NCBI RefSeq assembly: GCF_003627795.1
Contig: NZ_CP032684.1
Coordinates: forward strand, 156,001-220,000
Length of the DNA stretch: 64,000 nt
From: Rhizobium sp. CCGE531
GTDB lineage: Bacteria; Pseudomonadota; Alphaproteobacteria; Rhizobiales; Rhizobiaceae
Reading direction: 5' to 3'
The translations under genes were made by a program, and so were the position numbers. Of this stretch, positions 8,710-21,330 are shown piece after piece. Below the pieces are notes generated by a model. The model was not told the origin of the DNA, did not search any database, and saw only the letters and a list, made by a program, of their open reading frames with translations. Position 1 is the first letter of the stretch. Each line of letters starts with the position of its first letter.

Positions 8710-9933
8710 ATGAGACGGGTAGTTGTTACGGGTCTGGGTATTGTCTCTTCGATTGGAAACGATGCGCAAGAAGTGACCGCCTCGCTGCGCGAAGCCAAAT
8801 CCGGCATTTCTTTCTCTCCCGATTTCGCCGAGCACGGTTTCAAGTGCCAGGTCTGGGGTTCGCCGAAGATCGATACGACCGATCTGGTGGACCGCCGCGC
8901 CATGCGCTTCCTGTCGCAGGGCGGCGCCTGGAACCACGTCGCCATGAAGCAGGCGATCGCCGATAGCGGACTCGATGAAGGCGACATCACCAACGAGCGC
9001 ACCGGCATCATCATGGGCTCCGGCGGCCCGTCGACCCGCACGCTGATCGAAGCGGCCGACATCACCCGCAAGAACAACAGCCCGAAGCGCATCGGTCCCT
9101 TCGCGGTGCCGAAGTCGATGTCGTCGACCGCGTCTGCAACGCTTGCCACCTGGTTCAAGATCCACGGCGTCAACTACTCCATCTCGTCCGCCTGCTCGAC
9201 CTCGGCGCATTGCATCGGCAACGCCGCCGAGATGATCCAGTGGGGCAAGCAGGACGTCATGTTCGCTGGCGGCCACGAGGATCTCGACTGGACCATGTCC
9301 AACCTCTTCGACGCCATGGGCGCCATGTCGTCCGACTTCAACGAAAACCATCCGGAAACCGCCTCGCGCGCCTATGACGCCAAGCGTGACGGCTTCGTCA
9401 TCGCCGGCGGCGCCGGCGTGCTGGTTCTGGAAGAGCTTGAGCATGCCAAGGCCCGCGGCGCCAAGATCTATGCCGAGATCGTCGGCTATGGCGCCACCTC
9501 GGACGGCTATGACATGGTAGCACCCTCGGGCGAGGGCGCCGTGCGCTGCATGCGCCAGGCACTCGCCACCGTGAAAGGCGATATCGACTACGTCAACACC
9601 CACGGCACCTCGACGCCGGTCGGCGACAGCAAGGAAATCGGTGCGATTCGCGAAGTCTTCGGCGACAAGATCCCGCCAATCCAGTCGACCAAGTCGCTGA
9701 CGGGCCATTCGCTCGGCGCAGCCGGCGTTCAGGAATCGATCTATTCGATCCTGATGATGCAGGAGCGCTTCATCGGCGAAAGCGCCCATATCACCGAACT
9801 CGATCCGGAATTCGAAGGCGTGCCTGTTGTGCGCAAGCGTATCGACAACGCCAAGTTCGATATTGCCCTTTCGAACTCCTTCGGCTTCGGCGGCACCAAC
9901 GCCACGCTCGTGTTCCAGCGCTACAACGGATAA
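8710..9933 (+). CDS. fabB: 3-oxoacyl-[ACP] synthase I
   Basis: FabB condenses malonyl-ACP with acyl-ACP, including the cis-3-decenoyl-ACP made by FabA. The 407-residue protein starts [16 protein letters not shown]. The Cys-His-His triad is Cys162 ([10 protein letters not shown]), His298 ([11 protein letters not shown]) and His333 (GHSLGAAG), the numbering of E. coli FabB give or take one. ATG at 8710 follows AAAAGG; the frame is open far upstream through fabA and that extension is a shadow. The stop is four bases before the fabI start. Confidence 0.97.
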   Translation: MRRVVVTGLGIVSSIGNDAQEVTASLREAKSGISFSPDFAEHGFKCQVWGSPKIDTTDLVDRRAMRFLSQGGAWNHVAMKQAIADSGLDEGDITNERTGIIMGSGGPSTRTLIEAADITRKNNSPKRIGPFAVPKSMSSTASATLATWFKIHGVNYSISSACSTSAHCIGNAAEMIQWGKQDVMFAGGHEDLDWTMSNLFDAMGAMSSDFNENHPETASRAYDAKRDGFVIAGGAGVLVLEELEHAKARGAKIYAEIVGYGATSDGYDMVAPSGEGAVRCMRQALATVKGDIDYVNTHGTSTPVGDSKEIGAIREVFGDKIPPIQSTKSLTGHSLGAAGVQESIYSILMMQERFIGESAHITELDPEFEGVPVVRKRIDNAKFDIALSNSFGFGGTNATLVFQRYNG

Positions 9934-9937
9934 GGCA

Positions 9938-10744
9938 ATGACGGGAATCATGCAGGGTAAGCGCGGCCTCATCATGGGCGTCGCAAACAATCACTCGATT
10001 GCCTGGGGTATTTCAAAGGCGCTCGCAGCCGAAGGCGCGGAACTGGCTTTCACGTTTCAGGGCGAGGCGCTCGGCAAGCGCGTCAAGCCGCTCGCGGCCG
10101 AAGTCGGCTCGGATTTCCTGCTGCCTTGCGATGTCGAGGATCTGGCCTCCGTTGATGCCGTCTTCGACGCGATCAAGGAGCGCTGGGGCAGGCTTGATTT
10201 CATCGTCCACGCCATCGGCTTTTCCGACAAGAACGAGCTGAAGGGGCTCTATGCCAACACCACGCGGGAGAATTTCACCCGCACCATGGTGATTTCCTGC
10301 TTCTCCTTCACCGAGATCGCCAAGCGCGCCGCCGATCTGATGACGGAAGGCGGCAGCATGCTGACGCTGACCTATAACGGCTCGACGCGCGTGATCCCGA
10401 ACTACAACGTCATGGGCGTCGCCAAGGCAGCACTTGAGGCTTCCGTTCGCTATCTCGCCGCCGATTACGGCCCGCGCGGCATCCGCGTCAACGCCGTTTC
10501 CGCCGGCCCGATCCGCACGCTCGCCGGCGCCGGCATTTCCGATGCCCGCGCCATCCTGTCGTGGAACCAGCGCAACGCGCCGCTGCGCAAGTCTGTTACC
10601 ATCGACCAGGTGGGCTCCTCGTCGCTCTACCTCCTGTCGGATCTGGCGGCAGGCGTCACCGGCGAAGTCCACTTCGTCGATGCCGGCTACAACATCACCT
10701 CGATGCCGACGCTGGAAGCGCTGTCGAGCGCCGACGCCGAGTAG
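9938..10744 (+). CDS. fabI: Enoyl-[ACP] reductase (NADH)
   Basis: FabI reduces trans-2-enoyl-ACP in the last step of each elongation cycle. The 268-residue short-chain dehydrogenase has the FabI-type nucleotide site GVANNHSIAWGI (14-25) and the catalytic set Tyr146, Tyr156 and Lys163 (YNGSTRVIPNYNVMGVAK), in the same positions as E. coli FabI. It is translated four bases after fabB, consistent with coupling. ATG at 9938 is chosen; an in-frame ATG four codons later is possible. FabI is the classical triclosan target; no resistance-type change is evident by eye. Confidence 0.96.
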   Translation: MTGIMQGKRGLIMGVANNHSIAWGISKALAAEGAELAFTFQGEALGKRVKPLAAEVGSDFLLPCDVEDLASVDAVFDAIKERWGRLDFIVHAIGFSDKNELKGLYANTTRENFTRTMVISCFSFTEIAKRAADLMTEGGSMLTLTYNGSTRVIPNYNVMGVAKAALEASVRYLAADYGPRGIRVNAVSAGPIRTLAGAGISDARAILSWNQRNAPLRKSVTIDQVGSSSLYLLSDLAAGVTGEVHFVDAGYNITSMPTLEALSSADAE

Positions 10745-10761
10745 GCCCACTGATCTGAATC

Positions 10762-10788
10762 GTCCTCTCGGTCCTTGGCCGGGAGGAC
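10762..10788 (+). terminator. Possible terminator after fabI
   Basis: GTCCTC at 10762-10767 pairs with GAGGAC at 10783-10788, with inner CGG/CCG pairs. There is no T-run after it, so this is only a candidate. Confidence 0.4.
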
Positions 10789-10821
10789 CGAACTTCCGGA
10801 TATCCTTCCAGAGGATTCCTG

Positions 10822-11400
10822 ATGACGTCTAGCGACGCCGAACCCTTTGCATCCACCGAGCGTCTGATCCTCAGAGGATTCGTCCCGGAGGATTTCGAAG
10901 CCTATAGCGCTTATCGCTCTCTGCCGGCCATCTATCGTTATCTCTACAGCGATCCTCCATCGTCACGGGAGATGCGAGAACGTTTCGATGCCGGTTTGAA
11001 TACGAGTTTGTTGGAAGATGGCAATATCCTCCGCTGCGCTGTCGTTCGACGCAAGGACGATGTTCTGCTGGGCCAGGTCAGCCTGAAACTCACCAATAAA
11101 GCTGCTCTGCAGGCTGAGGTCGGATACATCTTCAATCCAGCCTATGCCGGCAAGGGCTATGCGACCGAGGCGGCTGAAGCTGTTATTACCCTCGGTTTCG
11201 AGAGGTTCAGCTTTCACCGGATCTTCGCTAGGCTGGATGCGAAGAATACCGGTTCGATCGGCGTCCTCGAACGGCTCGGTCTGCGGCGCGAGGCGCACCT
11301 CATCCAGAATGACCGTTTCAATGGCGTCTGGGGCGACGAGTATTTCTACGCAACGTTGAGGGACGAATGGGCCGCAAGGGCGCCGAATCGGGCGCGTTAA
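10822..11400 (+). CDS. GNAT family N-acetyltransferase (RimJ/RimL-like)
   Basis: The 192-residue protein matches the RimJ/RimL branch of GNAT acetyltransferases: STERLILRGFVPEDFEAY at the N-terminus, VGYIFNPAYAGKGYATEAA (acetyl-CoA loop, with the R/Q-x-x-G-x-G/A variant GKGYAT) and IFARLDAKNTGSIGVLERLG near the end. Family members acetylate protein N-termini, amino sugars or small molecules; the substrate here cannot be read from the sequence. AGAGGA precedes the ATG. It stands alone between fabI and the broken acyltransferase. Confidence 0.85.
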   Translation: MTSSDAEPFASTERLILRGFVPEDFEAYSAYRSLPAIYRYLYSDPPSSREMRERFDAGLNTSLLEDGNILRCAVVRRKDDVLLGQVSLKLTNKAALQAEVGYIFNPAYAGKGYATEAAEAVITLGFERFSFHRIFARLDAKNTGSIGVLERLGLRREAHLIQNDRFNGVWGDEYFYATLRDEWAARAPNRAR

Positions 11401-11515
11401 CCTCCATTCGATAAGATTTTACGAAAATTTTAGGTTAATTCTATCTTGCCGTGGATGGCCCGTTACGGCTGGCCGGAATTCCGATACAAGGCAGGCAATC
11501 AACAGTATTTCCTGC

Positions 11516-12784
11516 ATGTCCATCGGCATTCACCAGCCATTTACGGGAACCCCAGCCGTGAACACCATAACTGTTGCCAGTTCCAAGCCGCTCGATCCAC
11601 CGGACGAGGCGGCACCGCTCGAATCCGCCGCCACCCCAAGGGCATTGGGGCCGGACCTATTGCGGGCGCTTGCCATCCTGCTCGTCATGCTCGTTCATCT
11701 TCCGGCGGAAGCGACGCCGCTGCCGCTCGCCGGCATCAGGCCATATGGCTGAATCGGTGTCGACATCTTCTTTGTGCTCAGCGGCTATCTCATCGGAAGC
11801 CAGTTGATGGCGGAAGCCGCGCGCCGCGGCGCCGTCGACTTCAAGGCCTTCTATCTGCGCCGGGCGTTCCGCATATTACCAGCCTTTCTGCTCGTGCTTG
11901 CCGCCTACACGTTCATCCCGTCCCTGCGTGACGCGCCGACGATGCAGCCGGCTTGGCGGTTCCTGAGCTTCACGGTCAATTTCGGGCTTGATCCGCGCTC
12001 GGGCGCAACGTTTACCGAAGCCTGGTCGCTGAGCGTCGAGGAGCACTTCTATCTCGTTCTGCCGGTTCTCGTCGTCCTGCTTAAGCGGCGAGCGACGGTG
12101 GGCTTCGCCGCCCTTCTGGTAGCGACGATCGTGATCGCCGGCATAGGCCTGCGGTTTGCGCTCTGGCAAAGCCATGTCGGCCCGATTGCCGAAATGCAAA
12201 TCTACAGGGAGGCCTTCGCCGTCTATCTCAGGGATGTCTATTACCCGACATATAACCGGCTGGACGGGCTGACCTTCGGCGTCGTTCTGGCGGCGATCCG
12301 GCTGTTCAAGCCGTTGCTGTGGGAACGGTACATGCCGCCCCACATCGCGCTCGGTATCGGCGGCATGCTCATGATGGCGGCGGTGGTGATCTTTTCCATC
12401 CGCGGGCCGCTTGCCGAAACCAATCTGCCGCTGGTGTTTCAGCCTCTTCCCGGCGCGGTCGTCGGCTTTCCGCTGTTTGCGGCGGGCGTGGCGTTCATTC
12501 TCGGCGCATTGCTGGACCTGCAGCCGAAGATCGGGCGCTGGCACCTGCCGGCCATATCAGGCATCGCGACGCTCGCCTACAGCCTCTATCTCACCCACAA
12601 GGGCGTCTATCATCTCGACCGGATGGTCTTCGGTAAAGACAATCTTCAGGGGCTTTCGGGCTTCGTCATCTACCTCGCCACCTGCTTCATCGTGGCGGCG
12701 ACGCTCTGGTTTCTCGTCGAAAGGAACTTCCTGCTCCTGCGGGATCATCTGATGCTGCGCTCACGTCGCGCCGACGAAGCCTGA
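11516..12784 (+). pseudogene. Acyltransferase 3 family membrane protein, interrupted by an in-frame TGA
   Basis: Read in one frame, this is an acyltransferase-3 (OafA/NodX-like) integral membrane protein of about 400 residues that would O-acylate a cell-surface sugar. The N-terminal part has LGPDLLRALAILLVMLVHL; the rest has IGVDIFFVLSGYLIGS, EAWSLSVEEHFYLVLP and about ten membrane segments. TGA at 11750-11752 replaces the codon where the family has Trp (GW-IGVD). The frame is otherwise intact on both sides, so a single base change (TGG to TGA) explains it. The start could be ATG 11516 or GTG 11558. It may be a recent loss of function, read-through, or a sequencing error. Confidence 0.85.
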
Positions 12785-12790
12785 TCCATA

Positions 12791-12823
12791 AAAGAAAGGC
12801 GGCCGATTGGCCGCCTTCTTCGC
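12791..12823. terminator. Bidirectional terminator
   Basis: AAGGCGGCC at 12796-12804 and GGCCGCCTT at 12809-12817 form a perfect stem with a GATT loop. It lies between two convergent genes and has A-rich and T-rich flanks on the two sides, so it can serve both strands. Confidence 0.85.
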
Positions 12824-13840
12824 TTATTTCTTTGCCCAGAGCACTTTGTAACGGGCATTGCGGCAGGTCTCGCCGAATTCCTTGAAATGCTCGGCCAGCA
12901 CCGGCTCGTAGGGCAGGCCGCGATTGGCGACCAGCATCAGCCGGCCGCCGCCACGCAGCGCCGAAGCGGCCGTCTTGATCATCGCCTGGCCAAGCGAAGG
13001 CTCGGCGGCATGGCCCTCATGGAAGGGCGGGTTCATGATGATCAGGTCGTACTTGTCCTTGACCGGCTCGCTCGCCAGATCGTGCCAGAAGAAGCGCTGG
13101 GCGACCTTCGGGCAGTGCGACAGCAGATTGGCGCGCGCGGCCTCCAGAGCGCCGTAATGGGCCTCGTAGAGGTCTATGCGCTCGATCCTCGGCGATTTTG
13201 TCGCGAGCTCGACGGAGAGGTAGCCCCAGCCGGCGCCGAAATCGGCGGCATCGCCGGCAAAGTCGGTCGGCAGGCGCGAGGCAAGCAGTTCGGAACCGGC
13301 ATCGACACGGTCATGCGAGAACATGCCGGGCGCCGTGGTGAAGCTGTCGTCGGCGAGTGTCGCCGGCTTTGCGAGCTGCGCCGTCAAGGCCTTGATGTCG
13401 GCGGGACGCGCAAACCAGAAAGCGACGCCGTGATATTTCGGCATATGCTCGATCTCGAGACCGAAGGCCTCGATGCGCTTGCGCAGCGGCTGGATGCCGT
13501 CTTCCTTGCCGCCGGCAACGAGGATGAGGCCGCCTTCCTTCACGCGCACCAGCGCTTCGGCGATGTGATCCTCATTCTCGCCTTTGTGCTTGCCGCAGAG
13601 CACCAGCGCGCCGTCATAGCCTTCGCCTTCGATGTCAGGCGTCACGTTGATCCGCTGCGCCTGCAGCTGGCGATAGAAGGGGCGGAAGCCCTGGACGGCG
13701 GACAGCTCGGCGGCAAAACCCTCCGGCAGCGCAAAACCCGCCTCGGCGCCGAGGAACAGGATGCGCTGACCCTCGCCGGGCGCGTCGACAGTGCCGGAGG
13801 CAAAGGGATGGAACAGGGTCTTCAGGGCATCGCGGCTCAT
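12824..13840 (-). CDS. Class I SAM-dependent methyltransferase, RsmC-like
   Basis: The 338-residue protein has a degenerate N-terminal half and a C-terminal methyltransferase domain, the two-domain layout of RsmC/RlmG rRNA guanine-N2 methyltransferases. Motif I is DFGAGWGYLSV (200-210) and the catalytic motif is NPPFHEG (270-276), matching the N/D-P-P-F motif of base N-methylating enzymes. RsmC modifies G1207 of 16S rRNA; that target is inferred from family. ATG at 13840 begins MSRDALKTLFHPF; an upstream extension to 13945 has no family similarity. Confidence 0.82.
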   Translation of the reverse strand: MSRDALKTLFHPFASGTVDAPGEGQRILFLGAEAGFALPEGFAAELSAVQGFRPFYRQLQAQRINVTPDIEGEGYDGALVLCGKHKGENEDHIAEALVRVKEGGLILVAGGKEDGIQPLRKRIEAFGLEIEHMPKYHGVAFWFARPADIKALTAQLAKPATLADDSFTTAPGMFSHDRVDAGSELLASRLPTDFAGDAADFGAGWGYLSVELATKSPRIERIDLYEAHYGALEAARANLLSHCPKVAQRFFWHDLASEPVKDKYDLIIMNPPFHEGHAAEPSLGQAMIKTAASALRGGGRLMLVANRGLPYEPVLAEHFKEFGETCRNARYKVLWAKK

Positions 13841-13950
13841 GGGCGTGGTCTCGTTATGGGTTTGGTTGGTCGGGCTTGCTGGCAGGTGTCTGTTTCCGTG
13901 CCAGGCACGTAGTTTCGGCAAAACCGAACCGGCTAACCTCTTCAATATAA

Positions 13951-13978
13951 AAAGGGCGCGGAAAAGATCCCGCGCCCC
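13951..13978 (-). terminator. Terminator of pnp
   Basis: GGGCGCGG (13954-13961) pairs with CCGCGCCC (13970-13977). On the minus strand the stem is followed by CTTTTTATA, 23 bases beyond the pnp stop. Confidence 0.85.
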
Positions 13979-14000
13979 GGAACGTTAGTGAAGGCGCGGC

Positions 14001-16139
<2,139 letters not shown>

Positions 16140-16403
16140 ATCTTGTCCTTGCACTGTGCGGGAAAAGGCGCCGTGGCCGACGATTTCGGCAGGGCGCATC
16201 TTCAACCGCATGAAATGTGACGCATCACGGGCAAGACAACGAGAGGCTTTCGAAGATCGGCCGAAGCACGAAGCTTCGGCTGAAAGCATCCAGCAATCCT
16301 GCCCCATGACAGGTCAACGGTTGTTGTTGGCAGCACCGGCCCATCCGGCCTGCCGGCAGTTTCGCATCGCGCAAATGCAAGGCGCAAGCGAAACAGTCTC
16401 GAG

Positions 16404-16456
16404 GGTTCATACCCTTCATAAGCATCCGGCGGACGTTCAGCAGAACGCCCGCCGGA
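16404..16456 (-). promoter_or_regulatory. Hairpins between rpsO and pnp
   Basis: The main stem pairs 16425-16438 with 16443-16456 around AGCA. The one mismatch (A16433/C16448 on the plus strand) becomes a G-U pair in minus-strand RNA, so the 14-bp stem is complete only in the rpsO-pnp transcript. A smaller hairpin (GGGT/ACCC) follows at 16404-16415. No T-run is present, so it may be an RNA processing or stability element rather than a terminator. Confidence 0.6.
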
Positions 16457-16463
16457 AATTTGA

Positions 16464-16733
16464 TTAGCGGCGAATACCGAGGCTGGTGATCAGCTTGGTA
16501 TAACGGCCTTCGTCCTTCTTCTTGAGGTAGTCAAGAAGCGAGCGCCGGCTGGAGACCATCGTCAGGAGGCCACGACGGGAGTGGTTGTCCTTCTTGTGGT
16601 CCTTGAAATGGTCGGTGAGGTTGTTGATGCGCTCGGTCAGGATCGCAACCTGGACTTCCGGAGAACCGGTGTCGCCTTCGACGGTAGCGTATTCCTTGAT
16701 CAGCGCAGCCTTGCGCTCAGCAGTGATCGACAT
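16464..16733 (-). CDS. rpsO: 30S ribosomal protein S15
   Basis: S15 binds 16S rRNA early in 30S assembly. The 89-residue protein starts [16 protein letters not shown] and carries the family motif [19 protein letters not shown] and [20 protein letters not shown]. Its length is standard. ATG at 16733 has AAAGGA upstream; an open extension to 16817 is not conserved. It lies between truB upstream and pnp downstream on the same strand. Confidence 0.97.
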   Translation of the reverse strand: MSITAERKAALIKEYATVEGDTGSPEVQVAILTERINNLTDHFKDHKKDNHSRRGLLTMVSSRRSLLDYLKKKDEGRYTKLITSLGIRR

Positions 16734-16879
16734 CGGATAGTCCTTTCTATGAGAGGAAATTAAAGTCGCCAAACGCCGGGATGTCGTCCAGCATTGGCCG
16801 CGAATGCAATCAGGCATGCCTGATGCTGGCGCTGCCTATAGACCATTTGTGACGCAAAGGGAAGAGCATCGTGTCTTTG

Positions 16880-16902
16880 CCTTCTCTCCGTCGGAGAGAA
16901 GG
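16880..16902. repeat. Short palindrome of the CCTTCTCTCC type at the end of truB
   Basis: CCTTCTCTCC (16880-16889) pairs with GGAGAGAAGG (16893-16902), starting five bases beyond the truB stop. It resembles the CCTTCTCCCC palindromes around 34-35.6 kb and may act as a transcript end. Confidence 0.6.
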
Positions 16903-16906
16903 TATT

Positions 16907-17839
16907 TTAAACGAATACGCGCTTGGGGCGGAACTCGCCCTCGCCGATCTCGCCGATGGCGATCAGCTTGCCGCGCGCCGTGGCATAGGCCTCGGTTTCG
17001 GCGACCGGCGCATCGCGGCCACGCACGAGAATGGGATTGCCCATCTTCAGGCGGTGCGCCTGATCATCATTGATAACGAGATGCGGCAGCGAAGACAGGG
17101 CTTCGGCCGTGTCGATCAGCAGCGCGTCGAGGGCTGCGAGCCGCTCGTCTGCATCCTCAATGTCTTCCAGCGCCACCAAATCGGCAAGCGGCACCATCGT
17201 CTCCTCGGCGAAGGGAGCGACGAAGCTGCGGCGCAGGCCGGAAATATGGCCATGGCAGCCGAGATCGCGGCCGAAATCGCGGGCGAGGGCGCGCACATAG
17301 GTGCCCTTGCCGCATTCGACCTCGAAATGCGCCGTGTCGGCGTCGGGGCATGCAAGCAGCGTCAGGCGGAAAATCTCCACTTCGCGCGACGGGATCTCCA
17401 CTGTTTCGCCCTCGCGGGCCAGATCATAGGCGCGCTCGCCGGCGATCTTGATGGCGGAGAACTGCGGCGGGATCTGGTTGATGACGCCGGTATAGTTCGG
17501 CAGCAGCGCGCGGATGTCCTCTTCGCTCGGACGCTTGTCGGAGGTGGCGGTCACTTCGCCCTCGAGATCGTCGGTGGCGCGTTCTTCGCCCCAGGTCACG
17601 GTGAATTCATAGATCTTGCGGCCGTCCATGACGTAGGGAACCGTCTTGGTGGCGTCGCCGAGCGCGATCGGCAGCATGCCGGAGGCGAGCGGATCGAGCG
17701 TGCCGGCGTGACCGGCCTTCTGGGCCTTGAACAGCCATTTGATCTTGGAAACGGCCTCGGTCGAGCCGAAATCCACCGGCTTGTCGAGGATGAGCCAGCC
17801 CGAAATCGGACGGCCCTTGGGCTTGCGTGGTTTGGACAT
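16907..17839 (-). CDS. truB: tRNA pseudouridine(55) synthase
   Basis: TruB makes pseudouridine 55 in the T loop of elongator tRNAs. The 310-residue protein has the catalytic Asp49 in [15 protein letters not shown], then [10 protein letters not shown] and [12 protein letters not shown], all characteristic of TruB. The start [16 protein letters not shown] follows closely after rbfA (12 bases apart), so the two genes are probably cotranscribed. Confidence 0.96.
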   Translation of the reverse strand: MSKPRKPKGRPISGWLILDKPVDFGSTEAVSKIKWLFKAQKAGHAGTLDPLASGMLPIALGDATKTVPYVMDGRKIYEFTVTWGEERATDDLEGEVTATSDKRPSEEDIRALLPNYTGVINQIPPQFSAIKIAGERAYDLAREGETVEIPSREVEIFRLTLLACPDADTAHFEVECGKGTYVRALARDFGRDLGCHGHISGLRRSFVAPFAEETMVPLADLVALEDIEDADERLAALDALLIDTAEALSSLPHLVINDDQAHRLKMGNPILVRGRDAPVAETEAYATARGKLIAIGEIGEGEFRPKRVFV

Positions 17840-17851
17840 TCGCTGTCTCTA

Positions 17852-18274
17852 TTATCGGTTTTTGTCGGTATCGGTTTCGGCGTCGCCGTCATCGAGATCA
17901 CGCTGGACCTCGGGCGAACGCAGCAAGGCGTCGATCTTCTTGTAATTGTCGAAGCTCGTATCATCGCGGAAGCGGACTTCCGGCATGTATTTCATCTGCC
18001 GAAGGTGCTGCCCGAGACGGCCGCGGATGTATTTCGAATGACGATTGAGCGTGTCGATGATCGTGTCGTGGTCAGCGACGCCGAGCGGCGTGACGTAGGC
18101 GGTGGCGATCTTCAGGTCCGGCGACATGCGCACTTCGGAAATGGAGATCACGGTGCGCTCGATCAGGTCGTCGCGCACTTCGCCGCGCTGCAGGACCTGC
18201 GTGATCGCGGCGCGCACTTGTTCGCCGACGCGAAGCATGCGCTGCGAAGGCGCGGAAGAAGTTGGTCTGGCCAT
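17852..18274 (-). CDS. rbfA: 30S ribosome-binding factor A
   Basis: RbfA helps mature the 30S subunit, acting near the 5' helix of 16S rRNA. The 140-residue protein has the family pattern: [39 protein letters not shown] and [32 protein letters not shown] elements (here [14 protein letters not shown]). It lies 190 bases downstream of the infB terminator and just upstream of truB, so it may have its own promoter in addition to read-through from infB. Confidence 0.95.
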   Translation of the reverse strand: MARPTSSAPSQRMLRVGEQVRAAITQVLQRGEVRDDLIERTVISISEVRMSPDLKIATAYVTPLGVADHDTIIDTLNRHSKYIRGRLGQHLRQMKYMPEVRFRDDTSFDNYKKIDALLRSPEVQRDLDDGDAETDTDKNR

Positions 18275-18461
18275 GGTTGTTCCGTTAGCAGCGTCCCGTG
18301 GACGCGATAAAGCGGGTCAAATGACTCGATCCGGTGCAAAGGTCAAGGCTGGACAGGCTTTGCGGCCCGCCAGAAGCAGAGAATCCCTGCAAATACGATC
18401 TCCTGCTCCGTCTGGGAGGAGAAGACGGATGCCGGGACATAGGCCGCGAAGGAGGTGGGAC

Positions 18462-18497
18462 CCAAGAAAAAACCGCCAGTTTTAGCCGGCGGTTTTG
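18462..18497 (-). terminator. Terminator of the rimP-nusA-ylxR-infB operon
   Basis: AAAACCGCC (18469-18477) pairs with GGCGGTTTT (18488-18496). On the minus strand it is followed by TTTTTTCTT. It begins 24 bases beyond the infB stop. Confidence 0.85.
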
Positions 18498-18520
18498 ATA
18501 TCTTGCAAATCGAAGATTGC

Positions 18521-21229
18521 TTAGAGCGTACGGGTGATATGCTCGACGCGGAAGCACTCGATCGTGTCGCCGGCGCGGATATCTTCGTAATTCTCGAAGG
18601 CCATGCCGCATTCCTGGCCGACATTGACTTCCGACACTTCGTCCTTGAAGCGCTTGAGTGTCTTGAGCTTGCCTTCGTGGATGACGACGTTGTCGCGCAC
18701 CAGGCGGACGCCGACGCCACGCTCGACCTTGCCTTCGGTGACGCGGCAGCCCGCGACCTTGCCGACCTTCGTGATGTTGAACACCTCGAGGATCTCGGCA
18801 TTGCCGAGGAAGGTTTCGCGACGCTCCGGAGAGAGCAGGCCCGACATCGCTGCCTTCACGTCATCCACCAGGTCGTAGATGATGTTGTAGTAGCGGATCT
18901 CGATGCCTTCACGCTCCGCGAACTGGCGAGCCTGGGCATTGGCGCGGACGTTGAAGCCGATGATGGCTGCATTCGAAGCTTCGGCGAGCGAGACATCCGA
19001 TTCCGTGATGCCGCCTGCGCCCGAATGGACGATGCGGGCGCGGACCTCGTCGGTGCCGAGCTTGTCGAGCGCGCCGGCAATGGCTTCGATCGAACCCTGC
19101 ACGTCGCCCTTGATGACAAGCGGGAATTCCTTCACGCCGACAGCCTGGAGCTGGGTCATCATCTGTTCGAGCGAACCGCGCTGGCCGGACTGGCGGGCAG
19201 CGGCCTTATCGCGGGCCAGACGCTGGCGATATTCGGAAATCTCGCGGGCGCGGCTTTCGCTTTCGACGACGGCGAACTTGTCGCCCGCCGCCGGCGTGCC
19301 GGACAGGCCGAGAACCTCGACCGGCGTTGCCGGCGTTGCTTCCTTCACATGCTCACCCTTGTCGTTGATCAGCGCGCGCACGCGGCCCCACTGATCGCCG
19401 GCAACGACGATCTGGCCGGGACGCAACGTGCCCTTCTGAACGAGGACGGTGGCGACGGAGCCACGGCCTCGATCGAGCTGGGCTTCGATGACGGTGCCTT
19501 CCGCGGTACGGTTCGGATTGGCCTTGAGGTCAAGGATTTCCGATTGCAGCAGGATGGCTTCGAGCAACTTGTCGAGGTTGGTGCGGTTCTTCGCGGATAC
19601 TTCCACGTCGAGCACTTCACCGCCCATGGATTCGACGAAGACTTCGTGCTGCAGCAGTTCCGTGCGGACCTTCTGCGGATTGGCTTCGTGCTTGTCGATC
19701 TTGTTGATCGCCACGATGATCGGAACACCCGCTGCCTTGGCATGGTTGATCGATTCGATCGTCTGCGGCATCACGCTGTCGTCGGCCGCAACGACCAGGA
19801 TGGCGATGTCGGTCGCCTGGGCGCCACGGGCACGCATGGCCGTGAAGGCGGCGTGGCCAGGGGTATCGATGAAGGTGATCTTCTGGCCGTTCTGCTCGAC
19901 CTGATAGGCGCCGATATGCTGGGTGATGCCACCGGCTTCGCCGGCGACCACGTTGGCATGACGGATGGCGTCGAGCAGCGAGGTCTTGCCGTGGTCGACG
20001 TGACCCATGATGGTGACCACGGCCGGACGGGAAACCAGTTCGCCTTCCTCGTCGGCAACGTTGAAGATGCCCTGTTCGACGTCGGATTCCGAAACGCGCT
20101 TGACGGTATGGCCGAATTCGCTGGCGATGAGCTCGGCCAGATCGGCGTCGATGACGTCGCCCGGCTTCATCATCTGGCCTTCCTTCATCAGGAACTTGAT
20201 GACGTCGACGGCGCGTTCGGACATGCGCTGCGACAGTTCCTGAATGGTGATGGTTTCCGGCAGCACGACTTCACGCGAGATCTTTTCGCGCGTTTCCTGC
20301 ATCTGGCTGCGGCGGAACTTCTCCTGGCGGCGGCGCATGGCCGAAAGCGAGCGGCCGCGGGCGGTTCCGTCTTCGTCGACATTGGCCGTCGTTACAGTCA
20401 GCTTGCCGCGGCGGCGTTCTTCGTCGGTTTTCGGACGCGTGGTAACAGGCTTTGCCGGCTCGGGGCGCGTGACCTTGCCGCGTGCCGGAGCGCCACGCGG
20501 CGGACCGCGATCACTCTCTGCTTCGTTGACCCGACGGCGGTTGGCAGGTGCCTCGCCGGCGGGGGCGCCGGGGCGTGCCGGCTGCGGAGCCGCATCCGGA
20601 CGACGCGCAACGGCAGGAGCCGCGGCGGCCTGGACTGCCGGCTTCGGTGCTTCCACCGATGCGGGCGTCTCGACCTTGGCTTCGGCGGCGCGGGCGGCTT
20701 CTTCGACGGCGCGGCGGGCAGCTTCGGCCTGTTCGGCGATGCGGCGTGCCTCATCTTCCACACGGCGTCGTGCTTCTTCCTCGGCACGGCGCACGGCATC
20801 CGCGGCATCGCGGGCCTGGGCGTCGGCAAGTGCGCGACGGCGCGCGTCCATTTCATCGGCGGACAGGTGGTTCAGAACCACCGGGCGCGATGACCGTTCC
20901 TGCTGCGGGCGCTGCTGGCTCTGGCTGGGCTGTCCCGGCCGCTGCTGCTGGCCGCCGGGCTGATGAATGCGCGGAGCTGGCTGCGGCGGGCGCGGTGGCT
21001 GCGGCGTCGGTTCCGCAACGCGCGTCACGGATGGCGTCGCCGAGCCGACCATCGGCTTTTCATCTTCGGGGCGTAGAGGGCGGCGCTTGCGGGTCTCAAC
21101 CACGACCGCCTTGGTGCGACCGCGGCCCATGTCCTGGCGCACGGTGCCCTGGTTCACGCCTGAAGGCTTCAGGGTGAGGGTCTTCTTACCCGATGCACTC
21201 AGCGTCTTGTCGTCTTGATTGTCGGTCAT
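18521..21229 (-). CDS. infB: Translation initiation factor IF-2
   Basis: IF-2 is the GTPase that places initiator tRNA on the 30S subunit. The 902-residue protein has a long low-complexity N-terminus rich in Pro, Gln, Arg and Ala, with an [24 protein letters not shown] helix near 150-180. The G domain has GHVDHGKT (409-416), DTPGH (455-459) and NKID (509-512); domains II-IV follow, with [10 protein letters not shown] and the C-terminal RVEHITRTL. It is the last gene of the rimP-nusA-ylxR-infB operon. Confidence 0.97.
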   Translation of the reverse strand: MTDNQDDKTLSASGKKTLTLKPSGVNQGTVRQDMGRGRTKAVVVETRKRRPLRPEDEKPMVGSATPSVTRVAEPTPQPPRPPQPAPRIHQPGGQQQRPGQPSQSQQRPQQERSSRPVVLNHLSADEMDARRRALADAQARDAADAVRRAEEEARRRVEDEARRIAEQAEAARRAVEEAARAAEAKVETPASVEAPKPAVQAAAAPAVARRPDAAPQPARPGAPAGEAPANRRRVNEAESDRGPPRGAPARGKVTRPEPAKPVTTRPKTDEERRRGKLTVTTANVDEDGTARGRSLSAMRRRQEKFRRSQMQETREKISREVVLPETITIQELSQRMSERAVDVIKFLMKEGQMMKPGDVIDADLAELIASEFGHTVKRVSESDVEQGIFNVADEEGELVSRPAVVTIMGHVDHGKTSLLDAIRHANVVAGEAGGITQHIGAYQVEQNGQKITFIDTPGHAAFTAMRARGAQATDIAILVVAADDSVMPQTIESINHAKAAGVPIIVAINKIDKHEANPQKVRTELLQHEVFVESMGGEVLDVEVSAKNRTNLDKLLEAILLQSEILDLKANPNRTAEGTVIEAQLDRGRGSVATVLVQKGTLRPGQIVVAGDQWGRVRALINDKGEHVKEATPATPVEVLGLSGTPAAGDKFAVVESESRAREISEYRQRLARDKAAARQSGQRGSLEQMMTQLQAVGVKEFPLVIKGDVQGSIEAIAGALDKLGTDEVRARIVHSGAGGITESDVSLAEASNAAIIGFNVRANAQARQFAEREGIEIRYYNIIYDLVDDVKAAMSGLLSPERRETFLGNAEILEVFNITKVGKVAGCRVTEGKVERGVGVRLVRDNVVIHEGKLKTLKRFKDEVSEVNVGQECGMAFENYEDIRAGDTIECFRVEHITRTL

Positions 21230-21330
21230 TCCGTTCCCGTTCCTTCGGACAGGGCTCGGAAACGTCCGTCAGACCCTGTCGTTCAATGCATGTACCTTAA
21301 TGAGGCGTCCGGCATTGGCCGGTGACCGCG

